Translations under genes and position numbers: made by a program
NCBI GenBank assembly: GCA_030041375.1
Contig: JASHOA010000030.1
Coordinates: 1 to 64,000 of the forward strand
DNA length: 64,000 nt
Reading direction: 5' to 3'
Source of the DNA: Acetobacteraceae bacterium
GTDB lineage: Bacteria; Pseudomonadota; Alphaproteobacteria; Acetobacterales; Acetobacteraceae
Shown: in pieces, positions 44,425-54,422 of the stretch
How the letters are laid out: every line of letters begins with the position of its first letter
How positions within the stretch are numbered: position 1 is the first letter of the stretch
The notes under the pieces: generated by a model
What the model saw: the letters and a program-made list of their open reading frames with translations, nothing else
What the model was told of the DNA's origin: nothing
The model's database searches: none

Positions 44425-45720
44425 TTACTGAACAGTCCGCCCGCCAGCGCCGGGCAGCTTCGCCAGAGCCCTCTTGAAGAAATCCCGGCCTCCGAAATTG
44501 CCCGACTTGAGCGCTAACAACAACGGCACCGCGCCGCCCTCCGCATAGGTCCACGGCACGCCTGGAGCGATTTCGGTCCCGATCCGAAGTCGCCGCACGC
44601 CCAGCCGCGCCACCACTGCGCCCGCGGTCTCCCCGCCCGCCACCACGAGCCGCGTCATCCCCCGCCGCACCAGCCCTTCCGCAATCATGGCCAGAGCCTG
44701 CTCTATCAACAGGCCCGCCTCGGCCCGTCCGAGCGCGTTCTGAATGGCGGCCACGCGCGCCGGCGGCGCCGACGCCGCGATCAGCAGCGGTTCATCGCGG
44801 GGCCACTCCGCAGCCCACAGAAGCGCCTGCTCCGCCAGAGTAGCCGCATCCGGTCCAGAAAGCGGATCCATCACGTAGGTGGGAAGCGCCGCCGCCGCGA
44901 TCTGCTCCAGCGTGGCCGGCGAGCACGAACCGGCAATGATCGCTGCCGGCCCGGCCGGCATTGGCAACTCTGCCGGACTTCCCGCCTCCGTCAGCAGGCC
45001 GGCCCGGCGAAAATTCTCCGCTACCCCCTGGGCTACGCCCGATCCGCCGGTGATCAGCGCATGTGCCGCCGCAGCCGTGCCAATGGCCAGAAGATCCGCG
45101 TCACTAACCGCATCGACGATCGCATAGCGCCGCCCGGAGTCCGCCAGCGCCTGCATGGCAGCCTCGATCGCCGCCGCCCCCTTCGCCACGGTGCCGTAGG
45201 CTACAAGACCGACCCCGCCCCTGGTCTGGCGGCCAAGAACCCGCACCAGATTGGCATCGCGCATCGGCGTCAGCGGATGGTTCTCCATGCCGCTCTCGTT
45301 CAGCAGCGCCGATCCCACGAACAGGTGCCCCTGATAGACAGTCCGCCCGTTGGCCGGGAAGGCAGGGCAGGCCAGTGCGAAACGGCTCCCAAGCGCTTCC
45401 AGCAGCGCATCCGCCACCGGGCCGATATTGCCCGCATCCGTGCTGTCGAACGTCGAGCAGTATTTGAAGAAGAACTGCCGGCATCCCACCCTTCTCAGCC
45501 ACGCCAACGCGGCGAGGCTTTCCCTTGAAGCCTCTGTCGCCGGCGCAGTGCGCGACTTGAGCGAGACCACCACGGCATCGAGATCCCCGGCCGTCTCGCC
45601 CTCCCGCGGCACGCCGATCATCTGCGCCGTCCGCATTCCTCCATTCACCAGCATCAGTCCGAGATCCGTCGCCCCGGTGAAGTCATCGGCAATCGCTCCC
45701 AGCAACGGCACGGCCCTCAT
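44425..45720 (-). CDS. otnK: Four-carbon acid-sugar kinase (3-oxo-tetronate kinase-like)
   Basis: This 431-residue kinase of the former DUF1537 family phosphorylates 3-oxo-tetronates or other acid sugars. Features are LGAIADDFTGATDLGLMLVNGG at the N-terminus, QFFFKYCSTFDSTDAGNIG, CPAFPANGRTVYQGHLFVG and, in the C-terminal ATP-binding half, LVVAGGETAGAVV and PLLLALKSGNFGG. All are characteristic. The usual OtnK partners (OtnC aldolase, OtnI isomerase, dehydrogenase) are not adjacent, so this copy may serve a pathway encoded elsewhere. Confidence 0.9.
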   Translation of the reverse strand: MRAVPLLGAIADDFTGATDLGLMLVNGGMRTAQMIGVPREGETAGDLDAVVVSLKSRTAPATEASRESLAALAWLRRVGCRQFFFKYCSTFDSTDAGNIGPVADALLEALGSRFALACPAFPANGRTVYQGHLFVGSALLNESGMENHPLTPMRDANLVRVLGRQTRGGVGLVAYGTVAKGAAAIEAAMQALADSGRRYAIVDAVSDADLLAIGTAAAAHALITGGSGVAQGVAENFRRAGLLTEAGSPAELPMPAGPAAIIAGSCSPATLEQIAAAALPTYVMDPLSGPDAATLAEQALLWAAEWPRDEPLLIAASAPPARVAAIQNALGRAEAGLLIEQALAMIAEGLVRRGMTRLVVAGGETAGAVVARLGVRRLRIGTEIAPGVPWTYAEGGAVPLLLALKSGNFGGRDFFKRALAKLPGAGGRTVQ

Positions 45721-45756
45721 CCTTTTCCTTGTTGCGCTCCCCGCTCGATGCGCGAT

Positions 45757-46770
45757 TCAAGAGAGCGCCGCAAGCAGCCGCTCGCGCACGTCCTTCTCCG
45801 TCGGCAGCAGCTTGCCGGCCTGCCACGCGGCCTCCGCCATCGAGGCCCGCAGGTCCCGATCGAAGATCAGCCTTCTCAGCGCTTTGGCCAGTTGCACATG
45901 ATCATCGGGCGGAGCGATCGCGCCCGCCGCGGCCGGGATCGCCGGTGCACTCTTCGCATCGCCGGCAATCGCCACCGGCAGGCCGCGCTTCATCGCTGCG
46001 GCCGTTGCCATCCCGTAACCCAGGCTCACCGCGGCGGTGGCAAAGAGATCGCTCCGCAGCCACAGCGCCTTTTCGTCGGCATCATCGGCACGGAATGCAG
46101 AGGAGACGCGCGTCGCTAGGCCGAATCGTGCGGCGAGGGCAGCAAGCGTCGCCGCCTTGCAAGGATCCTCTGCCGTCGGGCCGGCGATGCAAAGCCGCCA
46201 CTCGAGATCGAGAAGACCCGCCAGTGCTCTGAACAGCACAGCATGCGCATGCTCCGTGACCCCCGTATCGGGTGCCAGGATCACCGTCTCCCCGCCTCCC
46301 GCCCCGTGTGCGCGGGCCAGTTCCGGTGTCGGCGGCTCGACCACTGTGATCCGCTCCCGCGGCACCGCCGCACCCACCGCGATCGCATCGGCCGCCGCCT
46401 CGCTGCTGGCCAGGATCAGGGGTGCCAACGCCAGCGCCTCTTTCTCGCTCGCTGCCGGCACTGCCCACGCAGCATCGGTGCACCCGGGAGCCGAGGCAGG
46501 CGGCTCATGGATCAGGATGGCCGCGCGCCGCTCGGCAAAAACGGTGGCCATCGGAGCGAAGGCAGAGAGCACCGTACCCGCAATCAAGGGGCGCGCATCC
46601 GCCTCGAGCGCCTCCCATTCTGCCCGCGCCGGTCCGCGCACATCTCCATCCGCAACCGGCGCGCCGCCGGCGATCGGCACCACCGCCGCCCCGAGCGTCG
46701 CCGCGAGCCGCCTGGCATAAAGATCCGCCCGGCAGGGGCGCTCGCCGGCCACGAACAGCACGAATGACAT
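45757..46770 (-). CDS. Glycosyltransferase (GT4-like, probable)
   Basis: This 337-residue protein of GT-B appearance has an N-terminal Rossmann-like half and a C-terminal half with LEWRLCIAGPTAEDP, FRADDADEKALWLRSDLFATAA and GMATAAAMKRGLPVAIAGDA. The order resembles family 4 glycosyltransferases, but the usual E-x7-E motif is poorly conserved. Activity and substrate are therefore uncertain. It is very rich in Ala. The start ATG 46770 lies 18 bp from the malate synthase stop, so the two may be cotranscribed. Confidence 0.65.
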   Translation of the reverse strand: MSFVLFVAGERPCRADLYARRLAATLGAAVVPIAGGAPVADGDVRGPARAEWEALEADARPLIAGTVLSAFAPMATVFAERRAAILIHEPPASAPGCTDAAWAVPAASEKEALALAPLILASSEAAADAIAVGAAVPRERITVVEPPTPELARAHGAGGGETVILAPDTGVTEHAHAVLFRALAGLLDLEWRLCIAGPTAEDPCKAATLAALAARFGLATRVSSAFRADDADEKALWLRSDLFATAAVSLGYGMATAAAMKRGLPVAIAGDAKSAPAIPAAAGAIAPPDDHVQLAKALRRLIFDRDLRASMAEAAWQAGKLLPTEKDVRERLLAALS

Positions 46771-46788
46771 AGGACTTCGCGCCGCCGC

Positions 46789-48966
46789 TCAGGTTTCCGT
46801 CTCCGCCGCGCCCGCCTTCACCTCTCTGCGATACGCATGCAGGATCGACTCGGTATAGCCGTTCGGCTGTTCGCGCCCCTTCAGTACCAGTGCGCAGGCG
46901 GCGCAGAAGGCTGGCCCGTCGAAATCCGGCGCCATCGGACGGTAGAGCGGATCCGCCGCGTTCTGCCGGTCCACCACGCTCGCCATTCGCCGCAGCGTCT
47001 CCATCACCTGTTCGCGTGAGACGACCCCCTGATGCAGCCAGTTGGCGATGTGCTGGCTCGAGATGCGGAGCGTCGCCCGGTCCTCCATGAGCCCGACATC
47101 ATGAATGTCCGGCACCTTCGAGCAGCCGATCCCCTGGTCGATCCACCGGACCACGTAGCCCAGAATGCCTTGTGCGTTGTTGTCCAGCTCTTCCTGGATC
47201 TCCTCCGCCGAGAAGTTGGTTCCCGTTGCCGTCGGGATGCTCAGAATCTGGGCGAGCGTGGCGCGGCGCCTGCCCATCAGCTCCGCCTGGCGCGCCGGCA
47301 CATCCACCTCGTGGTAATGCAGCGCATGCAGCGTCGCCGCCGTCGGCGAAGGCACCCAGGCCGTGCTGGCGCCCGCCTTCGGATGCGCAATCTTCTGCTC
47401 CAGCATGGCCTTCATCCGGTCGGGCATCGCCCACATGCCCTTGCCGATCTCCGCCTTTCCCGCCAGGCCTGAGGCCAGTCCGATATCGACGTTCCAGTCC
47501 TCGTAGGCGAGCATCCACGGCGCCGTCTTCATGGCGTTCTTGCGCATCATCGGCCCGGCTTCCATCGAGGTATGGATTTCGTCGCCGGTGCGGTCCAGGA
47601 ACCCGGTGTTGATGAACACCACCCGCTCCTTCGCCGCCTGGATGCATCCCTTGAGATTGACCGTCGTGCGCCGCTCCTCGTCCATGATCCCGAGTTTCAC
47701 GGTATTGCGCGGCAACAGCAGCATCTCCTCGACCCGTCCGAACAGCGCATTGCAGAACGCCACCTCCTCAGGGCCGTGCATCTTCGGCTTGACGATGTAG
47801 ATCGATCCGCTCCGGCTGTTGCGGAACGCGGCGTGGCCGTTGCGGTCATGCATGCCGATCAGCACGCTGACCGCGGCATCCAGGATCCCCTCCGGCGTCT
47901 CACCCGCCGGGCCGAGCACCGCATCGGTCATCATGTGGTGGCCGACATTGCGCACCAGGAGCAGGCTTCTTCCGGGCAAGCTGAACTCTTGCCCGTCCGG
48001 CGTGGTGTAGCTGCGGTCCCGGGCCAGCCTTCGCGCAACCGCCTTGCCGTTCTTTTCGAAGCGCGCCGAGAGGCTGCCCTGCATCAGCCCGAGCCAGTTG
48101 CGATAGGCCAGCACCTTGTCCTCGGCATCCACCGCGGCGATCGAGTCCTCGAGATCGATGATCGTCGTCAGCGCCGCCTCGATCAGGATGTCGGCAATCC
48201 CGGCGCGATCGGTCCGCCCGATCAGGTGAGATGGATCGAGCCGAAGCTCGATATGCAGCCGATGATGGCGAAGCAGCACCGCCTCCGGCTTGGCCGGATC
48301 GCCGCGAAAGCCCACGAACTGCTCAGGCGCTGCGAGGCCCACCGTCCTGCCGTCTTCCCGCAGGACACCAAGCCCTCCTCCCTCGACGCGATAAGCGATC
48401 GCATCGTTGTGGCTGCCGAAGGCAAGCCGGGCATAGCAATCCAGCAGCTCTCGCCCGCGCGCGATGACGCGCGCCCCACGCACCGGGTTATAGGTGTCCC
48501 CTCGCGCAGCGCCTCCCTCCTCGCCGATCGCGTCGGTGCCGTAGAGGGCGTCATAGAGGCTGCCCCAACGCGCATTGGCGGCATTCAGCGTATAGCGCGC
48601 ATTCATCACCGGCACGACGAGCTGCGGCCCGGCCATCTCGGCAATCTCGGGATCGACGCCGCTCGTCTCGATCGAAAAATCCTCGGGCTCAGGCTGGAGA
48701 TAGCCGATCTCGTCGAGGAAGCGCTGATACTCTGCCGCATCGAACGGGCCGCCGCGCGTCGCGCGGTGCCAGCCGTCCAGGCGCGTCTGCAGCATGGCCC
48801 GCTTCTCGATCAGGGCCCGGTTCTCCGGGCCGAACTCGCCAAGCAGCCGCGCAAATCCGTTCCAGAACGCCTCCGCGTCGAGGCCGGTCTCAGGCAGCGC
48901 CTCGTCGTTCACGAACTCGTAGAGCACCCGCGCAATCCTCAATCCGCTGGCGTTGATCCGTTGCAT
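46789..48966 (-). CDS. glcB: Malate synthase G
   Basis: This 725-residue enzyme condenses glyoxylate with acetyl-CoA to malate, allowing growth on C2 compounds or glycolate. Length fits isoform G. Conserved blocks are [53 protein letters not shown], the [17 protein letters not shown] segment, [20 protein letters not shown] and [20 protein letters not shown] 48966 follows GGGAGAAGGGG. No glycolate oxidase or isocitrate lyase gene is present nearby. Confidence 0.97.
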   Translation of the reverse strand: MQRINASGLRIARVLYEFVNDEALPETGLDAEAFWNGFARLLGEFGPENRALIEKRAMLQTRLDGWHRATRGGPFDAAEYQRFLDEIGYLQPEPEDFSIETSGVDPEIAEMAGPQLVVPVMNARYTLNAANARWGSLYDALYGTDAIGEEGGAARGDTYNPVRGARVIARGRELLDCYARLAFGSHNDAIAYRVEGGGLGVLREDGRTVGLAAPEQFVGFRGDPAKPEAVLLRHHRLHIELRLDPSHLIGRTDRAGIADILIEAALTTIIDLEDSIAAVDAEDKVLAYRNWLGLMQGSLSARFEKNGKAVARRLARDRSYTTPDGQEFSLPGRSLLLVRNVGHHMMTDAVLGPAGETPEGILDAAVSVLIGMHDRNGHAAFRNSRSGSIYIVKPKMHGPEEVAFCNALFGRVEEMLLLPRNTVKLGIMDEERRTTVNLKGCIQAAKERVVFINTGFLDRTGDEIHTSMEAGPMMRKNAMKTAPWMLAYEDWNVDIGLASGLAGKAEIGKGMWAMPDRMKAMLEQKIAHPKAGASTAWVPSPTAATLHALHYHEVDVPARQAELMGRRRATLAQILSIPTATGTNFSAEEIQEELDNNAQGILGYVVRWIDQGIGCSKVPDIHDVGLMEDRATLRISSQHIANWLHQGVVSREQVMETLRRMASVVDRQNAADPLYRPMAPDFDGPAFCAACALVLKGREQPNGYTESILHAYRREVKAGAAETET

Positions 48967-49166
48967 CCCCTTCTCCCTCGATCGCCCGCAAGCTGCCGCA
49001 CCTGGGCCGCCCGACGCAGGTCTAACGTCGGGCACTCACCATGACGAGGGGCAACCGATGGTCAAGACCACCGGAGATACCTATTGTGGAAATCCGGGCC
49101 GCCGGTTCGCGATTGCCCCAAGGGAAAGACCCGTTGTCTTCGAATCTCGCCAGGGAGGCGCTTGCT

Positions 49167-50414
49167 ATGCTGACTCGCAGGGCTGCCGCCCGGTGCTTCG
49201 CCACCGGCGCGGTTTCCGCCACCATCATGGGCGCGGGCTTCGGCTCCGCGCGCGCCGCGGACAAAGAGATCAAGATCGGCATCACGCTCCCGCTCACCGG
49301 CACCCAGGCGCAGGGCGCCAGTCTCATCCGCGGCGGTGCGCTGCTCGCGATTGAGGCGGCCAACGCGGCCGGTACCCTCAAGGGCTTCCGGCTGGTCCCG
49401 GTGGTTCTCAACAACGCGACCTCGACAGCGGGCCAGTACGATCCCGCCCAGGCGGCGACGAACGCGCGCAAACTCATCGCCGACCCGGAGGTGCTGGCGA
49501 TGATCGGACCCATGGACAGCGGTTCCGGCAAGGCAATGGCGCCGATCCTGAGCGAGGCCGGGCTCGCCACGATCACCCCTTCTTCCACCAACCCGGATCT
49601 CACCAATCCGAAATTCGCCGCCGAATTCGATCCCTCCGGCAAGCCGATCTATTTCCGCACCGTCACCACCGATTCCTATCAGGGTCCGGCAATGACCAAC
49701 TACTATTCGGACACCCTCGGCGTGAAATCGGTCTACCTGCTCGACGACGCCAGCGCTTACGGCGTCGGCATCGTCGATACCTTCCAGGGCCGGGCCAGGC
49801 AAAAGGCCATGCCCATCCTCGGCCGCGACCGACTCGACCCCATGCAGGCCGACTACCGGGTGACGCTGAACAAGATCAAGGCGCTGAACCCGGACGGCCT
49901 CTATTACGGCGGCGACATGGGCGCCGGCGCCAAACTCATCAAGCAGGCCTATGAAATCCTGCCCGCGAAGATGCCGAAGGGCGGTGGTGACGGGTTATTG
50001 CAGCCGGAAATGTTCACCGCCGTCGGCTTCCCGGCCTGCGCCGGCTGGTACTGCACCACCGCCACGCCGCACTTGACCCAGAATCCCAAGGTGCAGCCGT
50101 TCGTCGAGCGCTTCAACGCCACGTTTCACACCCTGCCCGATGATTACTCGGTCACCTCCTACGACTGCGCCCTGATCATCATCGGCGCCATCAAGGAGCT
50201 CCTGGACCAGGGCAAGCCCCTCACCCGCGCGAGCCTGCGCGACGCAATCCAGGACTCGGCCACCGACACGCTGCAGGGGCGGGTGCAATTCGATCGCTAC
50301 GGAGACCTCAAGAGCCACGTCGTCAGCATCTACCAGGTCGTCAAGAACACCCGCTATCCGCTCAACGACATCATCCACCAGTTCAAGTACATCGGAGTCG
50401 CCCCGACAAGCTGA
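49167..50414 (+). CDS. Periplasmic amino-acid/amide-type ABC transporter binding protein
   Basis: This 415-residue solute-binding protein of the leucine/amide type (Peripla_BP_6) has a Tat-like or Sec signal (TRRAAARCFATGAVSATIMG), then EIKIGITLPLTGTQAQGASL, MIGPMDSGSGKAMAPILSEAG and YLLDDASAYGVGIVDTF. It captures a branched amino acid, amide, urea or similar ligand for an ABC importer. Its permease and ATPase genes are not adjacent, so it is an orphan here. ATG 49167 is preceded by AGGGAGG. It is divergent from malate synthase. Confidence 0.88.
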   Translation: MLTRRAAARCFATGAVSATIMGAGFGSARAADKEIKIGITLPLTGTQAQGASLIRGGALLAIEAANAAGTLKGFRLVPVVLNNATSTAGQYDPAQAATNARKLIADPEVLAMIGPMDSGSGKAMAPILSEAGLATITPSSTNPDLTNPKFAAEFDPSGKPIYFRTVTTDSYQGPAMTNYYSDTLGVKSVYLLDDASAYGVGIVDTFQGRARQKAMPILGRDRLDPMQADYRVTLNKIKALNPDGLYYGGDMGAGAKLIKQAYEILPAKMPKGGGDGLLQPEMFTAVGFPACAGWYCTTATPHLTQNPKVQPFVERFNATFHTLPDDYSVTSYDCALIIIGAIKELLDQGKPLTRASLRDAIQDSATDTLQGRVQFDRYGDLKSHVVSIYQVVKNTRYPLNDIIHQFKYIGVAPTS

Positions 50415-50435
50415 ACCACCGCCGCCTGCCGGTCC

Positions 50436-51659
50436 TCAGCTCCCCGCCGCCAGCCCGAAAGCGCTCTCTCTGTCCGCCATGTAGTCGCGGCTGATCGGCA
50501 CCGAGTCGACCCGCCGGGCAAGCTGGAGCTGGAAGACCATCAGATCGTCAAAGCGGAAGCCCATCTCGCTGCCGGCCAGATAGAACTCCCACATCCGGCA
50601 GAATCGTTCGTCATAAATGTCGCGCAGCAGTCCCTTTTTGTCGAGAAAACGCTCGCGCCAGCTGCGCAGCGTTTCCGCATAATGCAGGCGCAGGATCTCG
50701 ATGTCCGTCACCCAGAGCCCCGCCTGTTCGACCGCCGGCAGGACTTCCGAGAGTGCCGGGATATAGCCGCCGGGGAAGATGTATTTGCGGGTCCAGCTAT
50801 TCGTGAGCCCCGGCCCGCTCATCCGCCCGATCGCATGAATGAGGGCCACTCCGTCCGGCTCGAGCAACCGCGCCACGGTGCGAAAGAAGGTCCGATAATA
50901 AGGAGTGCCGACATGCTCGAACATGCCGACGGAGACGACCCGGTCATAGCGGCCGGTGACCTCGCGATAATCGGCAAGCGAGAACGTAACCCGCTCGGCA
51001 AGACCGAGCGCGGCGGCCCGGGCATTCGCTCGCGCGTGCTGCTCGCTCGAAAGCGTGATACCGTGCACAGTTACATCTTCAAGGCGGGCCAGCGTCAGCG
51101 CCAACCCGCCCCAGCCGCTGCCGATGTCGAGGATTTTCTGGCCCGGCGCCAGCAGAAGCTTCGCTGCGATGTGCCGCTGCTTGGCCGCCTGGGCGGCATC
51201 CAGGCTCATCTCGGGCGCGGCGAAATAGGCGCAGGAATAGTTGAGGTCCGAGTCGAGGAAGAGACGGAACAGCGTTTCCGAAAGATCGTAATGGTGGGCA
51301 ACGTTCCGTCGTGCCCGCCCGAGCGGGTTGTGTTGCTGGAATTGCCGCGCGACGGCGCGCCAGGCACGCGCCAGGGACCGCCGCCCGGCCGGGCGGCGAT
51401 GGCCGAGATTCCGGCCGCAGAGCGCAAAGAGTTCGGCAAGCGTCCCCTTCTCGAGCGTGAGCGTGCCGTCCATGTAGGCTTCGCCGAACGAGAGCCCGGG
51501 ATTGAGCGCAACCTTGAACAGGCTCGCGCGGCTCGTGAACCGGATCACGATCTCCGGCAAGCCCGGCCCAGGCGTGCCGAACGAGAGCGTCCTTCCGCCG
51601 GCGGTGTGAACCCTAAGGCTGCCTTCGCGAATGAAGCCCGCGAGCATGCGCTCCAGCAT
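50436..51659 (-). CDS. cfa: Cyclopropane-fatty-acyl-phospholipid synthase family methyltransferase
   Basis: This 407-residue SAM-dependent enzyme adds a methylene bridge to unsaturated acyl chains of membrane phospholipids. An N-terminal lipid-binding domain (VALNPGLSFGEAYMDGTLTLEKG) is followed by VAHHYDLSETLFRLFLDSDLNYSCAYF. The SAM site is ILDIGSGWGGLALTLA, with VSVGMFEHVGTPYY and YIFPGGYIPALSEV after it, all typical of Cfa. ATG 51659 has GGAGAGAG upstream; the open frame before it overlaps the divergent CMD gene. Confidence 0.92.
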   Translation of the reverse strand: MLERMLAGFIREGSLRVHTAGGRTLSFGTPGPGLPEIVIRFTSRASLFKVALNPGLSFGEAYMDGTLTLEKGTLAELFALCGRNLGHRRPAGRRSLARAWRAVARQFQQHNPLGRARRNVAHHYDLSETLFRLFLDSDLNYSCAYFAAPEMSLDAAQAAKQRHIAAKLLLAPGQKILDIGSGWGGLALTLARLEDVTVHGITLSSEQHARANARAAALGLAERVTFSLADYREVTGRYDRVVSVGMFEHVGTPYYRTFFRTVARLLEPDGVALIHAIGRMSGPGLTNSWTRKYIFPGGYIPALSEVLPAVEQAGLWVTDIEILRLHYAETLRSWRERFLDKKGLLRDIYDERFCRMWEFYLAGSEMGFRFDDLMVFQLQLARRVDSVPISRDYMADRESAFGLAAGS

Positions 51660-51752
51660 CGCAGTCTCTCTCCCCGGCCCGCGCTTGCCAACCAGGCCAT
51701 GATACCGTCCTCTCCGCTGCCGGAATAGAGAGAGCACAAGGAGAGAAAGCCG

Positions 51753-52304
51753 ATGAGCCGCTTGCCGACGATCGCGCCGGAGGCACTCGATCCCGCTCAG
51801 CGCCGCGTTTACGATACGGTGCTGAGCGGCCCGCGCAAGAGCGTGCCGGCACCGGTCAGGATCTGGCTCAGGAGCCCCGGCCTCGCCGATCCGGCGCAGC
51901 GCCTCGGCGCTTTCCTCCGCTTCGAATCCGAGCTGCCGGCGAAGCTTCGCGAACTCGCCATCCTGCTGACCGCGCGCGCCACCACCGCACAGTATGAATG
52001 GTCCATGCATCGCCCGCTCGCCGAGAAAGCCGGGCTCGCACCCGCCATCATCGAAGCGATTGCCGCCCGCACGCCGCCTCGCTTCGAAGACGCCGACGAA
52101 GCCCTGACCTACGAACTCGCGACGGCTCTCACCCGTACTTTCACTCTCGACGAGACACTCTACGCACGCGGGCTCACGCGATTCGGCGAACGCGGCCTCG
52201 TCGAGTTCGTGGTCCTGGTCGGCTACTACACGATGGTCGCAATGACTCTGAATGCATTCCAGGCAGACTTGCCGGAAGGAACCAGGCCGCCGCTTTCTCC
52301 ATGA
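51753..52304 (+). CDS. Carboxymuconolactone decarboxylase family protein
   Basis: This 183-residue all-helical protein shows CMD-fold stretches (LRELAILLTARATTAQYEWSMH, GLVEFVVLVGYYTMVAMTLNAF). It lacks the CxxC redox motif of AhpD-like peroxidase partners, so it is closer to decarboxylase-like or uncharacterised members. The substrate is unknown. AAGGAG lies ahead of ATG 51753. A family B repeat begins 49 bp after its stop. Confidence 0.83.
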   Translation: MSRLPTIAPEALDPAQRRVYDTVLSGPRKSVPAPVRIWLRSPGLADPAQRLGAFLRFESELPAKLRELAILLTARATTAQYEWSMHRPLAEKAGLAPAIIEAIAARTPPRFEDADEALTYELATALTRTFTLDETLYARGLTRFGERGLVEFVVLVGYYTMVAMTLNAFQADLPEGTRPPLSP

Positions 52305-52352
52305 GCCGGGCCCGCTATCAAGGAGCGCTCCCCCGGCGATCGCTCCGCGATC

Positions 52353-52487
52353 CTAGTGTCCTGCCCCCGACGTTTGCTGCCGCCGGCAGCAAACGAAAGG
52401 GGATCAGCAGGCCACTGAAAATAAAGAGTGGTGTGCCGACCGCTATCGTGCATCCTACGTTATCAAGCGTTGGAGTCGGCACACTAG
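52353..52487 (+). repeat. About 135-bp CTAG-bounded repeat, copy 2 (family B)
   Basis: This full copy resembles 5734-5869, running from CTAG to CTAG. An internal hairpin pairs CGTTTGCTGCC with GGCAGCAAACG around a three-base loop (the equivalent place in copy 1 has a different sequence, CGTTGC with GCAACG). The right part contains GTGTGCCGAC and, near the end, GTCGGCACAC as a long-range inverted pair. Its final CTAG supplies the stop codon of the adjoining EamA gene. Confidence 0.82.
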
Positions 52488-53374
52488 CCGCCATCCGCTC
52501 CAGGCGCCTCCGCCCGGTGCAGGGCGACCCCGGCGATCACCAGCAGGATGCCGAACACCTCGAAGCGGCTCGGGATCTGCCGCAGCACCAGGACGCCGAT
52601 CACCGTCGCACAGGCCGGCAACAGGGAAAGCAGCAGCGCAAAGCTCGCTCGCGGCAGGCGGCGCATCGCAAGCTGGTCGCAGACATAGGGAATGACCGAG
52701 GAGGATATGCCGACACCCACCGCCGCCCCGAGCAGTGCGAGATTGGAAAATGCCGGCAGCGCCCCGCCGAAACCGAACGGCATCTGAGCGATTGTCGCGA
52801 CCAGCATCGAGCATGCGAGAGCGTCGATGCCGCTCACTCCCGCGCCGCCCCCAGAAATGCGATGGCCGAGCAGGATGTAGGCGACGAATAGCGCACAGTT
52901 GGCGAACGCGAAGAGATATCCGAGCGGCTCGCCTTCCAGCCGGACCTCGGTCAGAAGCCCCACTCCTCCGACAGCCAGCAGCAAGGCTCCGAGGTTGCGC
53001 CTCGTTCGCATGCCGGCGGCCGCAACCGCGATCGGGCCCAGGAACTCGATCGCGCCGACCGTCGCCAGCGGCAGCCGGGCGATCGCCTCGTAGAAGACCG
53101 TGTTCATGGCCGCGAGCACGATCCCGAGCGCTACGATGATGCGCCTTCCTCGGCCAGGCAGAACGGCGAAGCCGCGCCAGGGCCGCCGCCAGAACGCGAA
53201 AATGCAGCCGGCCGTGGCAATCCTGAGCCAGGCAACGGCCGCCGGCGAGAGGCTTGCGAACAGCAGCACGGCAAAGCTCGGGCCGAGATAGTGAAACAGC
53301 GCGCTGACCAGGAACCAGGCCTGCGGCGGCAGGCGGTCGGTGAGCGGCACGGCAGCGCGGGTGGCGATGGACAT
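52484..53374 (-). CDS. EamA-family transporter (RhtA-like amino-acid exporter)
   Basis: This 296-residue inner-membrane protein has ten helices in two EamA repeats. Stretches such as AAVAWLRIATAGCIFAFWRRPW, NTVFYEAIARLPLATVGAIEFLGPI and SSSVIPYVCDQLAMRRLPRASFALL are close to the RhtA threonine/homoserine exporter group. It is divergently paired with an Lrp/AsnC regulator, a common exporter arrangement. The stop TAG lies in the terminal CTAG of the family B repeat, so the native C-terminus may have been altered. ATG 53374 is chosen by homology; upstream codons overlap the regulator. Confidence 0.85.
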   Translation of the reverse strand: MSIATRAAVPLTDRLPPQAWFLVSALFHYLGPSFAVLLFASLSPAAVAWLRIATAGCIFAFWRRPWRGFAVLPGRGRRIIVALGIVLAAMNTVFYEAIARLPLATVGAIEFLGPIAVAAAGMRTRRNLGALLLAVGGVGLLTEVRLEGEPLGYLFAFANCALFVAYILLGHRISGGGAGVSGIDALACSMLVATIAQMPFGFGGALPAFSNLALLGAAVGVGISSSVIPYVCDQLAMRRLPRASFALLLSLLPACATVIGVLVLRQIPSRFEVFGILLVIAGVALHRAEAPGADGG

Positions 53375-53471
53375 GCCGTAAGAATGGCAGCCGTCCGGCC
53401 ACGCCTGAATGCAGAAGCGAAACCGCAGTGCTATATCCACGCGGGATATGAAGCTCGCGGAGCGGAATTTC

Positions 53472-53978
53472 ATGCAGAGTTCAAGGAGTCTGGGTGACCC
53501 CCGCAACGTCGCGCTGCTTCGGCTCCTGCGCGAGGACCCGCGCATGCCCGTCTCCGAGCTGGCGCGCCGCGTCGGCCTTTCCGCGCCGGCCGCCAGGGAG
53601 CGCATCCTCAGGCTCGAGGAGGCGGGCGTCATCGCCGGCTACCGCCTCGACCTCGATCCTGCCGCCCTCGGCTATCCCGTCCTGGCCTTCGTCCGGGTCC
53701 GTCCGGCGCCGGGTCAGCTTGCCAAGGTCGCGGAACTCGCGCGCTCCCTGCCCGAGATCGTGGAATGCCACCGCGTCACCGGCGAGGACTGCTTCGTGCT
53801 CAAGGTGCACTTACCCGGGCTCGATCGCCTCGATCAGGTGCTCGACCGGTTTCTCGCCTGCGGCCAGACCACGACCAGCATCGTGCAAAGCACGCCGGTT
53901 CCCCCGCGCGGCCTGCCACTCCCGGGAGAGGCTCGGTCGCCGGCACCGGCGCCGGGGCCGATCGCGGTTCCGCCTTGA
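53472..53978 (+). CDS. Lrp/AsnC family transcriptional regulator
   Basis: This 168-residue regulator has an N-terminal winged helix-turn-helix (NVALLRLLREDPRMPVSELARRVGLSAPAARERI) and a RAM ligand-binding domain (VLAFVRVRPAPGQLAKVAEL, CHRVTGEDCFVLKVHL). The C-terminal extension is Pro-rich. It probably senses an amino acid and controls the divergent EamA exporter as well as itself. Start choice is uncertain: ATG 53472 has GGAGCGGAA upstream, while in-frame ATGs at 53448 and 53409 give longer forms. Confidence 0.88.
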   Translation: MQSSRSLGDPRNVALLRLLREDPRMPVSELARRVGLSAPAARERILRLEEAGVIAGYRLDLDPAALGYPVLAFVRVRPAPGQLAKVAELARSLPEIVECHRVTGEDCFVLKVHLPGLDRLDQVLDRFLACGQTTTSIVQSTPVPPRGLPLPGEARSPAPAPGPIAVPP

Positions 53979-54024
53979 CAGGGCAGAGAGGCCGTTCTCT
54001 CTAGCCCGCGGCAGCCCTCCGAAG

Positions 54025-54101
54025 AGGGGTGTAGCTCAATTGGCTAGAGCGCCGGTCTCCAAAACCGGAGGTTGGGGGTTCGAGACCCTCCACCCCTGCC
54101 A
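54025..54101 (+). tRNA. tRNA-Trp(CCA)
   Basis: This 77-nt tRNA has acceptor AGGGGTG paired with CACCCCT and an encoded CCA. The D-loop region is AGCTCAATTGGCTAGAGC, the anticodon CCA lies at 54059-54061, and the T-loop is GTTCGAGACC. It sits directly upstream of secE-nusG, as in many alphaproteobacteria, and may be cotranscribed with them. Confidence 0.97.
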
Positions 54102-54170
54102 GTGACGGGCGGGCCGAGGTTTGCGCCCGCCGCAGCGGACCGCGGGCGATCAGGGACGAGGAGAGCAAGG

Positions 54171-54365
54171 GTGGCAGTGGATCCTGCCCGGTTCATCCGG
54201 GAGGTGCGGAGCGAGATCGCGAAGGTCACATGGCCCTCGCGCAAGGAAACGGCCGTGTCGACGGCGCTCGTCATGGCCTTGGCTGCGGCCATCGCCGTCT
54301 TCTTCCTGATCATCGACGAAATCGTCGGCTACGGGATACACGCCCTGTTCGGATTGGGAATCTAG
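54171..54365 (+). CDS. secE: Preprotein translocase subunit SecE
   Basis: This 64-residue single-helix subunit of the SecYEG channel has the conserved amphipathic segment FIREVRSEIAKVTWPSRKE and one transmembrane helix (ALVMALAAAIAVFFLIIDEIV). The GTG start at 54171 is supported by GAGGAGAG seven bases upstream and gives the normal short alphaproteobacterial length. It is followed by nusG in the classical order. Confidence 0.95.
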   Translation: MAVDPARFIREVRSEIAKVTWPSRKETAVSTALVMALAAAIAVFFLIIDEIVGYGIHALFGLGI

Positions 54366-54422
54366 CCGACGCCCCGGCTCGTCGGTGCCCTCGGGGCAAA
54401 CAGGCTTCAAGGAACAAAGTGT

